Below, piece by piece: positions 7,837 to 17,720 of a stretch of 64,000 nucleotides of DNA. Under the pieces are notes generated by a model, which saw only the letters and a program-made list of their open reading frames with translations, searched no databases and was not told the DNA's origin. Within the stretch, counting starts at the first letter, position 1; each line of letters begins with the position of its first letter. The DNA is from UBA2137 sp050251555 (GTDB lineage Bacteria; Pseudomonadota; Alphaproteobacteria; Micavibrionales; Micavibrionaceae). The stretch spans positions 1 to 64,000 of the forward strand of contig JBFWMN010000002.1 in assembly GCA_050251555.1 (NCBI GenBank), given 5' to 3'. A program made the translations under genes and the position numbers.

Positions 7837-10800
7837 TTAATGAAACTTGTCGGATGAATCGGACGTTGCGTTCTGTTCGTGCGCATTATCATCGTGATTT
7901 TCCGGATGATAGCATACCTCGCCTGACTTGGTGACTTTCGTCTTCACGGTACGGATCACAAAGTAGAAAACAGGGGTGAGGAAAAGACCGAAGAAGGTCA
8001 CACCCAGCATCCCGAAGAACACAGCCGTTCCCATCGCCTGACGCATTTCAGCACCAGCACCTGTTGCCAGCATCAAGGGCACAACCCCCAAAATAAAGGC
8101 AAAGGATGTCATCAGAATCGGGCGCAAACGTGTACGGCACGATTCAATAATGGATGGGAGCAAGCCCTGACCTTCTTCCTCATTCTGTTTGGCAAATTCG
8201 ACAATCAGAATGGCGTTTTTCGCAGCCAGACCAATCAGTGTAATCAAACCCACCTGCGTCAGGATGTTGTTATCCAGATCGCGCCACCAGACACCCAGCA
8301 AAGCGCATAATGCCGACATCGGTACAATCAGGATAATCGCGAGCGGCAATGTCCAGCTTTCATATTGTGCCGCCAGAACAAGAAACACAAAAATCACGGA
8401 CAGAAGGAAGATATAGACAGCCGCATTACCTGCCTCTTTTTGCTGGTAGGCCAGCTCCGTCCATTGATAGCCCATACCCAGCGGCAGGACTTTTTCAGCC
8501 AGATCCTCGACATGGTTTAAGGCCTGTCCCGAACTTGTTCCCGGAGCGGTATCACCGCTGACGGGGATTGCTGGGTATAGGTTATATCTTTGGATCAGGC
8601 TCGGACCCGTGATGTTCTTAAAGGTAATGAACGACCCTAAAGGAATTTGTTCGCCCTTATTATTCTCGGTTTTTAAATTGAGAATATCTTCGGGTTTCAA
8701 ACGATAGGACAAATCAGCCTGCGCACGCACCTGATAGACGCGTCCATAGGCGTTAAAATCGTTCACATAGGCCGAACCGAGATAGATCTGCAATGTGTTG
8801 AAGACATTGGAGAGCGGCACGCCCAGCATCTGCGCCTTGGTACGGTCGATATCGAGATAAATTTGCGGCGTGGAGTTGGAAAGCGTCGTGTAAACGCTTG
8901 ACAGTCCGGGGGTCTGGTTGGCCTGTCCGATAAAGGCGTTTGAGGCCTCCAGCAAACGATCCAACCCTAGACCCGCACGGTCTTGCAACATCACCTTAAA
9001 GCCACCTGCATTACCGATACCGCGCACAGGAGGCGGCGGCACAACCATGATAAAGGCATCCTGAATGCCCATCACACGTTGCTGCATCGTGCCGATAATC
9101 GACATCATATCTTCGCCGTCTTTTCCGGCACGATCTTCGAATGATTTGAACGGCAGGAAGACAGCCCCACCATTGGATGAGGATGTAAAAGTCGCACCCG
9201 AAAAGCCGGCAATACCAACCGTATCCAGAACACCCGGAATATCTTTGGCAATAGCGGCAATTTTTTGAACGACTTCATCGGTACGCTGCAAAGAGGCCCC
9301 TTCAGGCAAGCTGACAATCGTGATCGCGTAGCCCTGATCCTGCATCGGAATAAAGCCTGTCGGCACGGTTTTCGCCATAAAGACCGTCGCAAAAATCAGA
9401 CCGCCATACACGAACAGGACGATGATCGATTTACGGACGATGCCGCCGATCAGACCCGAATATTTATCCTCAGTCCAACCGAAAGCATGGTTGAAACGGT
9501 TTGCGCCTGCACGCGCCATACGAGAGAGGAAGAAGCCCTTCTTCTCGTCCATTTCGCCGTGATAATGCTTCATGAACAGAGCAGCCATGGCAGGCGAGAG
9601 GGAGAGCGAATTAAAGGTCGAAATAATGGTCGCCACTGCAATCGTGATCGCGAACTGCTTATAGAACTGACCCGACATGCCCGGTACGAAGGCCGCAGGA
9701 ATAAACACAGAAACCAGCACAAGCGAGGTGGCGATCAGCGCGGTCGACACTTCGGTCATCGTCTGGTGCGCGGCCTCTCGCGGGGTTTTTCCTTCCCTGA
9801 TATGCCGCTCCACATTTTCCACCACAACAATCGCGTCATCCACCACGATCCCGATCGCGAGCACGAGGCCGAACAGGGTCAACATGTTCAAGGAGAAACC
9901 GAAACCATACATCACGGCAAATGTCCCGATCAGCGAAACAGGGATCGCCAGAATGGGAATGATCGCAGCGCGGAAGGATTGTAAGAAGACGATGATCACG
10001 AGAACCACAAGAATGATCGCTTCGAAAATCGTGTGATACACAGCATCAATGGCTTGGGCCACGAAGTCGGTCGGATTATAGATGATGCGATATTCCATAC
10101 CTTTGGGGAAGGTCTTGGAAAGCTCATCCATCATGGCTTTCAAATCTTTCGCACCTTGCAGGGCATTTGTTCCGGGGCGCTGAAACACCCCGATCCCCAG
10201 AGCGGGACGCCCGCCAAGATAGGAGTTTGTGTTGTAATCACGCGCACCCAACTCAACCCGAGCAACGTCTTTCAGGCGAACAAGCCGTCCGTCATCACCC
10301 GTTTTGACAACCACCTCTTCGAATTGTGCGGGCTTGTCAAAACGTCCTTGGGTCGAAAGTGTGTATTGGAAAGCCGAATTGGAGTTCACGGGCGGTTCAC
10401 CCAAGCCCCCTGCCGACACCTGAATATTTTGGGCGCGCACGGCATTGATCGCTTCATCTGCTGTCATACCGAGAGCGGAGAGCTTATCGGGATCAAGCCA
10501 GATACGTATGGCATATTCACGCAAACCAAATAGGCGCACAGACCCCACTGCCTCAACACGGGAGAGCTCGTCTTTCACGCGCAACAATGCATAGTTGGAC
10601 AGGTAAAGCTCATCCAGAGAATTGTCAGGGGAAATCAGGTGAATCACCATCATCATATCAGGTGATGATTTATTGACATTCACCCCTAAGCGCCTGACAT
10701 CCTCAGGCAGGCGCGGAAGAGCCGTGTTCACGCGGTTCTGAACAAGAACCTGTGCCAGATCAAGGTCGGTGCCGATCTTGAACGTCACCGTCAACGACAT

Positions 10801-11061
10801 TGATCCCGATGCATCCGAATAGGAGGACATGTAAAGCATGTCCTCGACACCGTTCACCTCCTGCTCAATCGGCGTTGCCACTGTTTGCGCGACTGTTTCG
10901 GCGTTAGCGCCCGGGTAGGCTGCAGACACGACAACGGTCGGCGGCACAACTTCGGGGTATTGCGCAACAGGCAAAAGGTAATAGGCAATCCCCCCGACAA
11001 TGACCATGATGATGGACAAAACAGCGGAGAAGATCGGACGATCGATAAAAAAGTGGGTCAT
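7837..11061 (-). CDS. RND multidrug efflux permease, HAE1 (AcrB/MexF) family
   Basis: A 1074-residue inner-membrane proton antiporter expected to form a trimer and drive export of hydrophobic or amphiphilic compounds through a tripartite complex. The N-terminus 'MTHFFIDRPIFSAVLSIIMVIVGGIAYYLLPV' is diagnostic. 'GIVVDDAIVVVENVERH' in the TM4 region carries the paired aspartates of proton relay. Two porter halves and about twelve membrane segments are present. The last 25 residues form a His/Asn/Asp-rich tail. The adaptor gene lies 16 bp upstream on the same strand, so they form an operon. No outer-membrane TolC-type gene is adjacent. Substrates cannot be read. Confidence 0.95.
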   Translation of the reverse strand: MTHFFIDRPIFSAVLSIIMVIVGGIAYYLLPVAQYPEVVPPTVVVSAAYPGANAETVAQTVATPIEQEVNGVEDMLYMSSYSDASGSMSLTVTFKIGTDLDLAQVLVQNRVNTALPRLPEDVRRLGVNVNKSSPDMMMVIHLISPDNSLDELYLSNYALLRVKDELSRVEAVGSVRLFGLREYAIRIWLDPDKLSALGMTADEAINAVRAQNIQVSAGGLGEPPVNSNSAFQYTLSTQGRFDKPAQFEEVVVKTGDDGRLVRLKDVARVELGARDYNTNSYLGGRPALGIGVFQRPGTNALQGAKDLKAMMDELSKTFPKGMEYRIIYNPTDFVAQAIDAVYHTIFEAIILVVLVIIVFLQSFRAAIIPILAIPVSLIGTFAVMYGFGFSLNMLTLFGLVLAIGIVVDDAIVVVENVERHIREGKTPREAAHQTMTEVSTALIATSLVLVSVFIPAAFVPGMSGQFYKQFAITIAVATIISTFNSLSLSPAMAALFMKHYHGEMDEKKGFFLSRMARAGANRFNHAFGWTEDKYSGLIGGIVRKSIIVLFVYGGLIFATVFMAKTVPTGFIPMQDQGYAITIVSLPEGASLQRTDEVVQKIAAIAKDIPGVLDTVGIAGFSGATFTSSSNGGAVFLPFKSFEDRAGKDGEDMMSIIGTMQQRVMGIQDAFIMVVPPPPVRGIGNAGGFKVMLQDRAGLGLDRLLEASNAFIGQANQTPGLSSVYTTLSNSTPQIYLDIDRTKAQMLGVPLSNVFNTLQIYLGSAYVNDFNAYGRVYQVRAQADLSYRLKPEDILNLKTENNKGEQIPLGSFITFKNITGPSLIQRYNLYPAIPVSGDTAPGTSSGQALNHVEDLAEKVLPLGMGYQWTELAYQQKEAGNAAVYIFLLSVIFVFLVLAAQYESWTLPLAIILIVPMSALCALLGVWWRDLDNNILTQVGLITLIGLAAKNAILIVEFAKQNEEEGQGLLPSIIESCRTRLRPILMTSFAFILGVVPLMLATGAGAEMRQAMGTAVFFGMLGVTFFGLFLTPVFYFVIRTVKTKVTKSGEVCYHPENHDDNAHEQNATSDSSDKFH

Positions 11062-11077
11062 AAATTTAGAGCTTCAA

Positions 11078-12499
11078 TTACTGGCTGGGCGAATCCATCA
11101 CGAGCGGCGTATTCATATCTTCCATCAATGGCGGAATATCGGAATCCGATCCTGTATTCTGATCTTGCGACATGTCTTCTTCGGAGGCGGGATCAACACC
11201 CATAACATCCTCCGCATTCTGCATCATATCCTCGCGGATAGTAATGGTCCGCGTGGCTTCTGGGGCAGGTGCGACAACGCCGACAGAGGAGTTGTCAACA
11301 ATCTGGCCTGTTGAATTACCGGCATTGGCAACAGGCTCGATCTTACCCTCATCAGGCATGACGGCTGCGCCTTTGCGTACACGCTGCAAGCCGTTAATCA
11401 CCACTTTGTCGGTCATTTCCAGACCTGATTTGATGGCACGTAAACCATCAATAATTCCGCCGACTTCGACATTTTTCACATCGACAATATTATCGGCACC
11501 CACGATATAAACGAATTTGCGTGACTGATCGATCTGCACCGCAGCGTCAGGAATCAATGTGGCGTCATAGGTACCCGTTGACGGAATACGGATTTTGCCG
11601 AACAGCCCCGGTGTAATGATATAATCGGGGTTATCGATGAGTGCGCGTCCGCGCATCGTCCCTGTCGAACTGTTCACCTCGTTGTCGATAAAATCCATGC
11701 GGCCTGTAAAAGACCCCAGCGATTTGTCAGCCAAAGATACGGCAACAGGGTTCGGCTCGTCACGACTTCCCGGACGTTCACCCGTCAGGTTGAGGCGCAC
11801 ATATTTCAGATACGTCTGCTCATCCACGTCAAAGTAAAAATAGATCGGGTCTTGCGCGACAATTGTTGTCAGTACGGATGTCCCCGTACCTGCCGAAATG
11901 AGGTTTCCGACATCCATCATGTGACGGGAAATGCGGCCCGAAATCGGCGCACGAATTTCGGTAAAATCCATATCCAGCTTGGCTTGATCAACAGCCGCCT
12001 CAGCAGCTTTGACCGATGATCCTGCGGAGTTCCGCTGTTCAAGACGCTGGTCATAAACCTGATCGGAGGCAAAGCCTTCTTTTTTCAGTTTCTGATAGCG
12101 GGAAAATTCACGTTGCGCCAAAGATGCGCCGTTTTTCGCTTCGGACAGACGGGCTTCGGCCTGTTTCAGTGCCGCCAGAAAAGGACGCTGGTCAATTGTG
12201 AAAAGAAGATCGCCCTTTTCGACAACATCCCCGTCCTTAAAATGAATTTCGGATAAGTACCCGTTGACGCGGGAACGGATCTCAACTTTCTCAGTTGCCT
12301 CGAAACGGCCTGAGAACTCGTCCCATTCCTGAACACGGGCCTGTAAAGGTGTTGCAACCGTAACAGGCATGGCTTGCGGTGCACCGCCTCCCTGAGCTTG
12401 AGCTGCCTCTTGATCATCACCGCCATCGCAGGCAGCAAGGGTCACAAGCGCCAATCCCAAAAGGACAGACACGGAAAAATTGCGTACGAAATGATGCAT
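11078..12499 (-). CDS. RND efflux periplasmic adaptor (MexE/AcrA-type lipoprotein) with acidic C-terminal extension
   Basis: The membrane-fusion partner of the downstream permease. An N-terminal hydrophobic segment ends in lipobox 'TLAAC', so the mature protein should be lipidated at the inner membrane. 'VEIRSRVNGYLSEIHFKDGDVVEKGDLLFTID' marks the split lipoyl domain. A helical hairpin follows, then the second lipoyl half 'FTEIRAPISGRISR'. About 85 C-terminal residues beyond the usual end are acidic and low in complexity ('SEEDMSQDQNTGSDSD'), which is unusual. Start choice is unsure: ATG at 12499 gives a normal lipoprotein signal length, while ATG at 12523 adds eight residues; neither has a clear ribosome binding site. 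Confidence 0.9.
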   Translation of the reverse strand: MHHFVRNFSVSVLLGLALVTLAACDGGDDQEAAQAQGGGAPQAMPVTVATPLQARVQEWDEFSGRFEATEKVEIRSRVNGYLSEIHFKDGDVVEKGDLLFTIDQRPFLAALKQAEARLSEAKNGASLAQREFSRYQKLKKEGFASDQVYDQRLEQRNSAGSSVKAAEAAVDQAKLDMDFTEIRAPISGRISRHMMDVGNLISAGTGTSVLTTIVAQDPIYFYFDVDEQTYLKYVRLNLTGERPGSRDEPNPVAVSLADKSLGSFTGRMDFIDNEVNSSTGTMRGRALIDNPDYIITPGLFGKIRIPSTGTYDATLIPDAAVQIDQSRKFVYIVGADNIVDVKNVEVGGIIDGLRAIKSGLEMTDKVVINGLQRVRKGAAVMPDEGKIEPVANAGNSTGQIVDNSSVGVVAPAPEATRTITIREDMMQNAEDVMGVDPASEEDMSQDQNTGSDSDIPPLMEDMNTPLVMDSPSQ

Positions 12500-12642
12500 T
12501 ACCAAAATGATCTTACCCCTCATGTTCGAAATATCGAAGATCTTGTTTTGAAACTCTATTGATCGTTTCTTTTGTAAACTTCAACCTATATAGGCGCGAT
12601 TAAAGCGGACGGCAATGGTACGGAATAAAAAAACCGTTTGAA

Positions 12643-14898
12643 TCAAATATGCGTCACAAATGACGACAGAAGTCGCTTTGTTTCACCGTCTGCAAACAGG
12701 ATATCCAGCTTGTTTCCCGACACATTGATGATCTCGCCCTCACCATATTTATCATGCAACACTTTATCGCCGCGTCTGAATTGCGGCTGCGATGAGACAA
12801 CTTCCTGTTTCGTACTGCGGCCTGCCGAGAGACGATCAAGCAAAGCGCGGTTCGGCGTAAAGGATCGCTGGAAATTATCGTCACGACGATAGCGGGATTC
12901 CGTTGCTCCCCATTGCGACGTTCCTGCTGATCCCGATTTATAAAGACCGTTCTCGCTTTCAACTTCAACAGCATTTTCCGGCAACTCATCAATAAAGCGC
13001 GAGGGCAGCGCATTCATCCAATTCCCGTACACCATGCGGTTGGCGGCGTAAGTAATCGTGGCTTTTTTACGTGCCCGCGTAATACCCACATAGGCCAGAC
13101 GGCGTTCTTCTTCTAAACCGACAGCGCCGCTTTCGCCCATTGAGCGTTGCGAGGGGAACAACCCGTCTTCCCAACCGGTCAAAAAAACCGCATCAAATTC
13201 CAGTCCCTTGGCGGCATGAAGCGTCATTAAAGTGACCTGATCGGTAATGCCTTCCTGCTGATTTTCCATGACCAGCGCGACATATTCGAGAAATTCACGC
13301 AAAGATTCATAGTCATGCATCCCGCTGACAAGTTCTTTTAAGTTCTCAAGGCGGCCCTGTGCGTCAGGCCCTTTTTCAGCCTGCCACATCGCCGTATAGC
13401 CGCTTTCATCCAAAATCATGGCTGCCAGTTCAGCAGGCGGCAGACGATCAATCTGGTTACGCCAATGCTCAAACTGGCGCCCCAAAACTTCCAGCGCCGT
13501 ACGGATATTCGGGCGCAATTCTTCCGAAGCCCCCATATCCAGCATGGCATGATACATACTGATCTCGCTCAATCGCGCATGCTGCTCAATCTGTTTGACG
13601 GTTGAGCCGCCGATGCCGCGTTTGGGCAGATTGATAATGCGCCCCAAGGCCAGATCATCGGCCGGCTGGGCGACCACGCGCAAATAGGCAAGGGCGTCCC
13701 TGATCTCGGCGCGTTCATAAAAGCGCGGGCCGCCGATAATGCGGTGGGGAATGCCAAGTTTGTTAAATTTTTCTTCGAGTTCGCGCATCTGGAAAGACGC
13801 ACGCACTAAAACGGCTATCTGATTCAGCGGATAGCCTTTATGTTGTAGCGCCTCGATCTCCTCGCCGACATAACGGGCTTCGGCATCGGCATCCCAGACC
13901 GCTTTGACACGGATTTTCTCACCTTCTTCAGCCTTCGACCACAGGGTTTTTCCTAAGCGCCCCTGATTGTGTGAAATCACATGGGAGGCCGCCGCCAGAA
14001 TATGGTTGGTGGAGCGATAATTTTCTTCCAGACGAATGACTTTTGCGTCCTTGAAATCCTTTTCGAAGCGCAAAATATTGCCGACCTCGGCTCCGCGCCA
14101 GCCATAGATGGACTGGTCATCATCACCGACACAGCAGATATTGTCATTGCCTTGTGCAAGAAGGCGCAGCCAGAGATACTGCGCGACATTGGTGTCCTGA
14201 TATTCGTCGACCATGATATATTTGTATTTATCACGGTAGCTTTGCAAAATATCGGCATGTGCAGGATTTCTGAAAATCGTGATCATATGTAACAGCAGAT
14301 CACCGAAATCGCAGGCATTCAGCGTTTTCAAACGCTCCTGATACATGCGGTAAAGGGCAGGCAGTCGTCCATTCGCCAGATCACCCGCCTCGCTCATGCC
14401 GATATCTTCGGGGCGTTTGGCGCGGTCCTTCCAGCGCTCAACCACAGACAGCATGGCCTTGGGAACCCATTTTTTCGTGTCGAGATTTTCGGCCTCCATC
14501 AACTGCTTCATCAAACGCACCTGATCATCCGCATCCAAAATCGTAAAACTGGATGTGAGCCCGACAAGCTCTGCATGCTTTCTAAGCATGCGCGCCGCCA
14601 AGCCGTGGAATGTCCCAAGCGCCCAGCCTTCGACAGGTTGCCCGCATAATGCGGCGACACGCTCACGCATTTCGGCAGCCGCCTTATTGGTAAAGGTCAC
14701 CGCCAGAATTTGTGAGGGGTAAGCTTTGTTTTGATAAAGAAGATGAGCCAGACGCGTGGTCAACACCCGCGTTTTTCCCGTTCCCGCACCTGCCAGAACC
14801 AGAAGCGGGCCATCCAGCGTTTCAACCGCTTCGCGCTGGGGCGCATTCAGATCTTTTAAATAAAACGGTTCGTTTGTGGAGGTCAGGGTCGCAGACAT
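12643..14898 (-). CDS. uvrD: UvrD/PcrA-type superfamily 1 DNA helicase
   Basis: A 751-residue 3'-5' DNA helicase of the UvrD/Rep/PcrA family, acting in nucleotide-excision and mismatch repair and in removal of RecA filaments. Walker A 'AGAGTGKT' is at 36-43. 'DEYQDTN' is the Walker B motif and 'QSIYGWRGA' motif III. 'TLHAAKGLEFDAVFL' is motif V and 'RRLAYVGITRARK' motif VI. The C-terminal 'RRGDKVLHDKYGEGEIINV' forms the small Tudor-like domain shared by UvrD and PcrA, which interacts with partners such as RNA polymerase. It is transcribed with the same polarity as the RND pair but 140 bp separate them. Confidence 0.94.
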   Translation of the reverse strand: MSATLTSTNEPFYLKDLNAPQREAVETLDGPLLVLAGAGTGKTRVLTTRLAHLLYQNKAYPSQILAVTFTNKAAAEMRERVAALCGQPVEGWALGTFHGLAARMLRKHAELVGLTSSFTILDADDQVRLMKQLMEAENLDTKKWVPKAMLSVVERWKDRAKRPEDIGMSEAGDLANGRLPALYRMYQERLKTLNACDFGDLLLHMITIFRNPAHADILQSYRDKYKYIMVDEYQDTNVAQYLWLRLLAQGNDNICCVGDDDQSIYGWRGAEVGNILRFEKDFKDAKVIRLEENYRSTNHILAAASHVISHNQGRLGKTLWSKAEEGEKIRVKAVWDADAEARYVGEEIEALQHKGYPLNQIAVLVRASFQMRELEEKFNKLGIPHRIIGGPRFYERAEIRDALAYLRVVAQPADDLALGRIINLPKRGIGGSTVKQIEQHARLSEISMYHAMLDMGASEELRPNIRTALEVLGRQFEHWRNQIDRLPPAELAAMILDESGYTAMWQAEKGPDAQGRLENLKELVSGMHDYESLREFLEYVALVMENQQEGITDQVTLMTLHAAKGLEFDAVFLTGWEDGLFPSQRSMGESGAVGLEEERRLAYVGITRARKKATITYAANRMVYGNWMNALPSRFIDELPENAVEVESENGLYKSGSAGTSQWGATESRYRRDDNFQRSFTPNRALLDRLSAGRSTKQEVVSSQPQFRRGDKVLHDKYGEGEIINVSGNKLDILFADGETKRLLSSFVTHI

Positions 14899-14970
14899 GC
14901 CTCATACATAACGTGCCATGCCTGTCAGGGCAAGGCTTACGCGTCATACATCAAGAGGATTTTACCCGTA

Positions 14971-15843
14971 TCAGAAATCGGCCTTGGTAAAGACCATATT
15001 CACACAATTTTCGCGTAAACGGATCGTCGCATTTGTGCGCTTATTCAGGATATTCTGGGCATCCAGCACGATATCATTTTCATTGACCTGCGGTCCGAAA
15101 ACAATGAAGTGGCTGTATTTATATGTCCAAGGCACGGGGAATTTCGGATCACGCGGCAGACTTTCAACATCAGCCCGCGAACAATCCAGATCAATCAGGA
15201 CACTGGACTGATTGTCTCCGACATAGATGATGGTCGGCATTGGGCCGCCAAGAATGGCGTCTTCGCCGGAACTGGCATCCACAATGGAAGGTGTCCCGCC
15301 CGTTCCGATTTTATCGTCACCCGGGCCCATAAAGAAGCCACGCGCCAGACTCGGCTCGGCTGGAGGACACTGCATCTCGTTATTTTCGGTATCCCCTACA
15401 ACCAGCGAGGAGAGATCCGTACATTCCGAACCCAATTCCATATCCACAAATTGTGCGGGATCAAACTTCCATTTGGTGAAACTGACCGGCTTTGTCTTAG
15501 TCGGATCCACCAGCGGATAGAAAGCGGGCAAACGGCCTTGCTTGATGGCAGGTAACAGGATCGAGCGGAAGATTTCCGCTTCTTCGGGCATTGCCGCCCA
15601 CTCATCCTCATAGCTCTTGATCGTATCTGAAACAACGGCAACAGCCTGTTGCAATTGCGCTTTCATTGCAGGATCGGTCAACTTGTTCGCCGCGGAATTT
15701 TCTTCAATTTCAGTCGGCATTTCCAGCGGCTGGTCAAGAGTCAACGGCGTATTACGGGGAGATTCGTATGAGCCGACATTCATCACCACATACAAAATTC
15801 CACCTGCCAGAATAGCCACGATTACAAAAATCAGTCCGCGCAT
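14971..15843 (-). CDS. Membrane-anchored protein of unknown function
   Basis: A 290-residue protein I do not recognise. Residues 1-21 form a single membrane segment ('LIFVIVAILAGGILYVVMNV') with the rest probably periplasmic. Four cysteines occur, in 'SECTDLS', 'MQCPPAE', 'DLDCSRA' and 'RENCVNM', and could form two disulfides. A Gly/Asp-rich linker ('GPGDDKIGTGGTPS') sits mid-protein. It lies between uvrD and a diguanylate cyclase gene, all on the minus strand, with 38 bp to the latter, so co-transcription with the GGDEF gene is possible. An envelope role is only an inference from the anchor. Confidence 0.7.
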   Translation of the reverse strand: MRGLIFVIVAILAGGILYVVMNVGSYESPRNTPLTLDQPLEMPTEIEENSAANKLTDPAMKAQLQQAVAVVSDTIKSYEDEWAAMPEEAEIFRSILLPAIKQGRLPAFYPLVDPTKTKPVSFTKWKFDPAQFVDMELGSECTDLSSLVVGDTENNEMQCPPAEPSLARGFFMGPGDDKIGTGGTPSIVDASSGEDAILGGPMPTIIYVGDNQSSVLIDLDCSRADVESLPRDPKFPVPWTYKYSHFIVFGPQVNENDIVLDAQNILNKRTNATIRLRENCVNMVFTKADF

Positions 15844-15881
15844 GATGTCTTAGCCCTTTATCCCCTAGACGAGGTCCCCTT

Positions 15882-16928
15882 TCATGATTGCTTGACGGAT
15901 TTGTCCTGCACATAAACGGCTGAGGCCACGCGATTTCGGCCTTCTTTCTTTGCCGTGTAAAGTGCTTCGTCCGCCCGCGAGATGAGATTATCGAGAGACT
16001 CTCCCTTACCGCGCTCAGCCACACCGACAGAGATCGTGATTTGCCCCATATATTCACCGGTAATACGGTTAATCACTTCTTTGACGGCTACAGTATGCCG
16101 CAAATTATTGCCCACGGAAATACCCGCACTTAAGGGGGTTGATGGCAGGATCACGGCGAACTCTTCACCGCCGTATCGCGCTACAACATCTTTCCCGCGC
16201 ACACATTCTTTCAAGGTACGCGCGACAAGGCGTAAAACCTGATCACCAACCTGATGCCCGAAATTATCGTTAAAGTTTTTGAAGAAATCGATGTCGATCA
16301 TCAAAAGCGTGAATTTCTCATCCGCCTTTTCGGATTCCAGCGCAATACGCTCCAACTCCATATCGAAAGCCTTGCGGTTGGCAAGGGACGTCAACGAATC
16401 CGTAATTGCTTCTTTGCGGACATGCTCCAGATCTTTTTGGAGGATCGCCATAACCTCGGTCGAACGGCCCAGCTCTTTTTCCAGCTCGGCATTACGTTTC
16501 AGGATCGATTTGGTTTCGGCAACCACGGATTTGAGCATTGAGCCCAAATTCCCCGCATCCTTTTCCTTATCCATGCGCTCCGAGATACCGACCAATTTGG
16601 TGCTGTATTCCTCGGTCGCCTGACGCGTGGCATTCACTTTAGCAGAAATCTGTTTGACGGTTTCGGAGATCTGGTCACCTGCACGCATCACGGCTTCCTC
16701 GTTACGGGAATCGCCTAAAAAGCGCTGATGAATTTCCATGCAAATCGTGTCGGTCAGTTTCTTGCGCGCCGTAATCGCAATTTCGACGGCATGCACGAGA
16801 TCGGGACGTTCGTTCTGATAATACAGATACAAAAGCTCGTAATTTGCCGGAGTCGGGCTCAGACCATCCTTTTCAAGATGGTCCCAAGCCTTCTTGGACA
16901 ACTCTTTTGGCGTCGGCTTTTTACTCAT
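15882..16928 (-). CDS. Diguanylate cyclase (GGDEF domain) with coiled-coil N-terminus
   Basis: A 348-residue cytoplasmic enzyme that makes the second messenger cyclic di-GMP from two GTP. The C-terminal catalytic domain (about 170-335) has an intact active site 'GGEEF' at 253-257. The product-inhibition site 'RGKD' is at 244-247, exactly five residues before it, so feedback inhibition is expected. Residues 1-165 carry no recognised sensor; 75-165 are strongly helical and likely coiled coil, which could dimerise the catalytic domains. No membrane segment is visible. The neighbouring downstream gene encodes a membrane-anchored unknown protein. The signal sensed is not known. Confidence 0.93.
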   Translation of the reverse strand: MSKKPTPKELSKKAWDHLEKDGLSPTPANYELLYLYYQNERPDLVHAVEIAITARKKLTDTICMEIHQRFLGDSRNEEAVMRAGDQISETVKQISAKVNATRQATEEYSTKLVGISERMDKEKDAGNLGSMLKSVVAETKSILKRNAELEKELGRSTEVMAILQKDLEHVRKEAITDSLTSLANRKAFDMELERIALESEKADEKFTLLMIDIDFFKNFNDNFGHQVGDQVLRLVARTLKECVRGKDVVARYGGEEFAVILPSTPLSAGISVGNNLRHTVAVKEVINRITGEYMGQITISVGVAERGKGESLDNLISRADEALYTAKKEGRNRVASAVYVQDKSVKQS

Positions 16929-17059
16929 GAATCCCGTCAGGTCGAATTGGCTTTTTTATCAGAATTGGCAGGCACATATCGGAAATTTACCTTGCCTTTC
17001 CAGTATTGCCCTTATTACCTATGAAATCGTTAATATGACACAATTTATATATGACTTAT

Positions 17060-17665
17060 TCAGATCCATTTTGTGCTGGGGTCGAATGTTTGGCAACGTG
17101 AGTTTTCGATCAGATCGGGAATCTCTTCGACATTGTCGGTGACCGAGAAAATGCCCAGATGTTCCTGCCCCATGAATTTCTCATCGGCGATATTTTTGAC
17201 CAAAGCCAGAAAATGATCCCAGTAGCCGTCAATATTGGCAATAATGATCGGCTTGTCATGCAACCCGAGCTGGCGCCATGTCAGGACCTCGAATGTCTCA
17301 TCCATTGTGCCGACACCCCCCGGTAAAACGACAAACGCGTCAGAACGCTCAACCATCATCATTTTTCTCTCATGCATGGTTTCCACCATATGAAATTCGG
17401 TCAGATGCTCATGGGCAATCTCGCGTACCTGAATAAAGCGTGGAATAATACCGACGGCTTTTCCGCCTGCCTCAAGTGTGGCATCGGCTGTAATACCCAT
17501 TAATCCGACGCGTGACCCGCCATAGACAAGCTGCCAGCCGCGCTTACCAAGCGCCGTCCCCAATTTGCGGGCGGCCTCTTTATATTTTTCATCGACCGCA
17601 TTGGATGATCCGCAATAAACGCAAATGGATTTGATTTCTTTTTGTTCTTTCAAAGTTTCTAACAT
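17060..17665 (-). CDS. LOG-family nucleotide phosphoribohydrolase (TIGR00730)
   Basis: A 201-residue member of the 'Lonely guy' family, which hydrolyses cytokinin-type or simple nucleoside 5'-monophosphates to base and ribose 5-phosphate. The two signature blocks are complete: 'YGGSRVGLMG' at 48-57 and 'PGGVGTMDE' at 115-123, with 'MHERK' at 97-101 supplying the conserved Arg and Lys. Many bacterial members act in nucleotide salvage rather than hormone production, so the physiological substrate is open. It stands alone, with 131 bp to the GGDEF gene and 55 bp to the LprI-like gene, all on the minus strand. Confidence 0.92.
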   Translation of the reverse strand: MLETLKEQKEIKSICVYCGSSNAVDEKYKEAARKLGTALGKRGWQLVYGGSRVGLMGITADATLEAGGKAVGIIPRFIQVREIAHEHLTEFHMVETMHERKMMMVERSDAFVVLPGGVGTMDETFEVLTWRQLGLHDKPIIIANIDGYWDHFLALVKNIADEKFMGQEHLGIFSVTDNVEEIPDLIENSRCQTFDPSTKWI

Positions 17666-17720
17666 GAGGTGAAGTTTCGTCTTTCTTGGTTTTTATAAAG
17701 AGAGGATCAAAAGGATAAGA

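Noticed and set aside
9265..9984. Long open frame (239 codons) on the plus strand inside the RND permease gene
   Set aside because: It is antisense to a clear AcrB-type gene and its translation is His/Arg-rich with no family pattern, as expected from a shadow frame.
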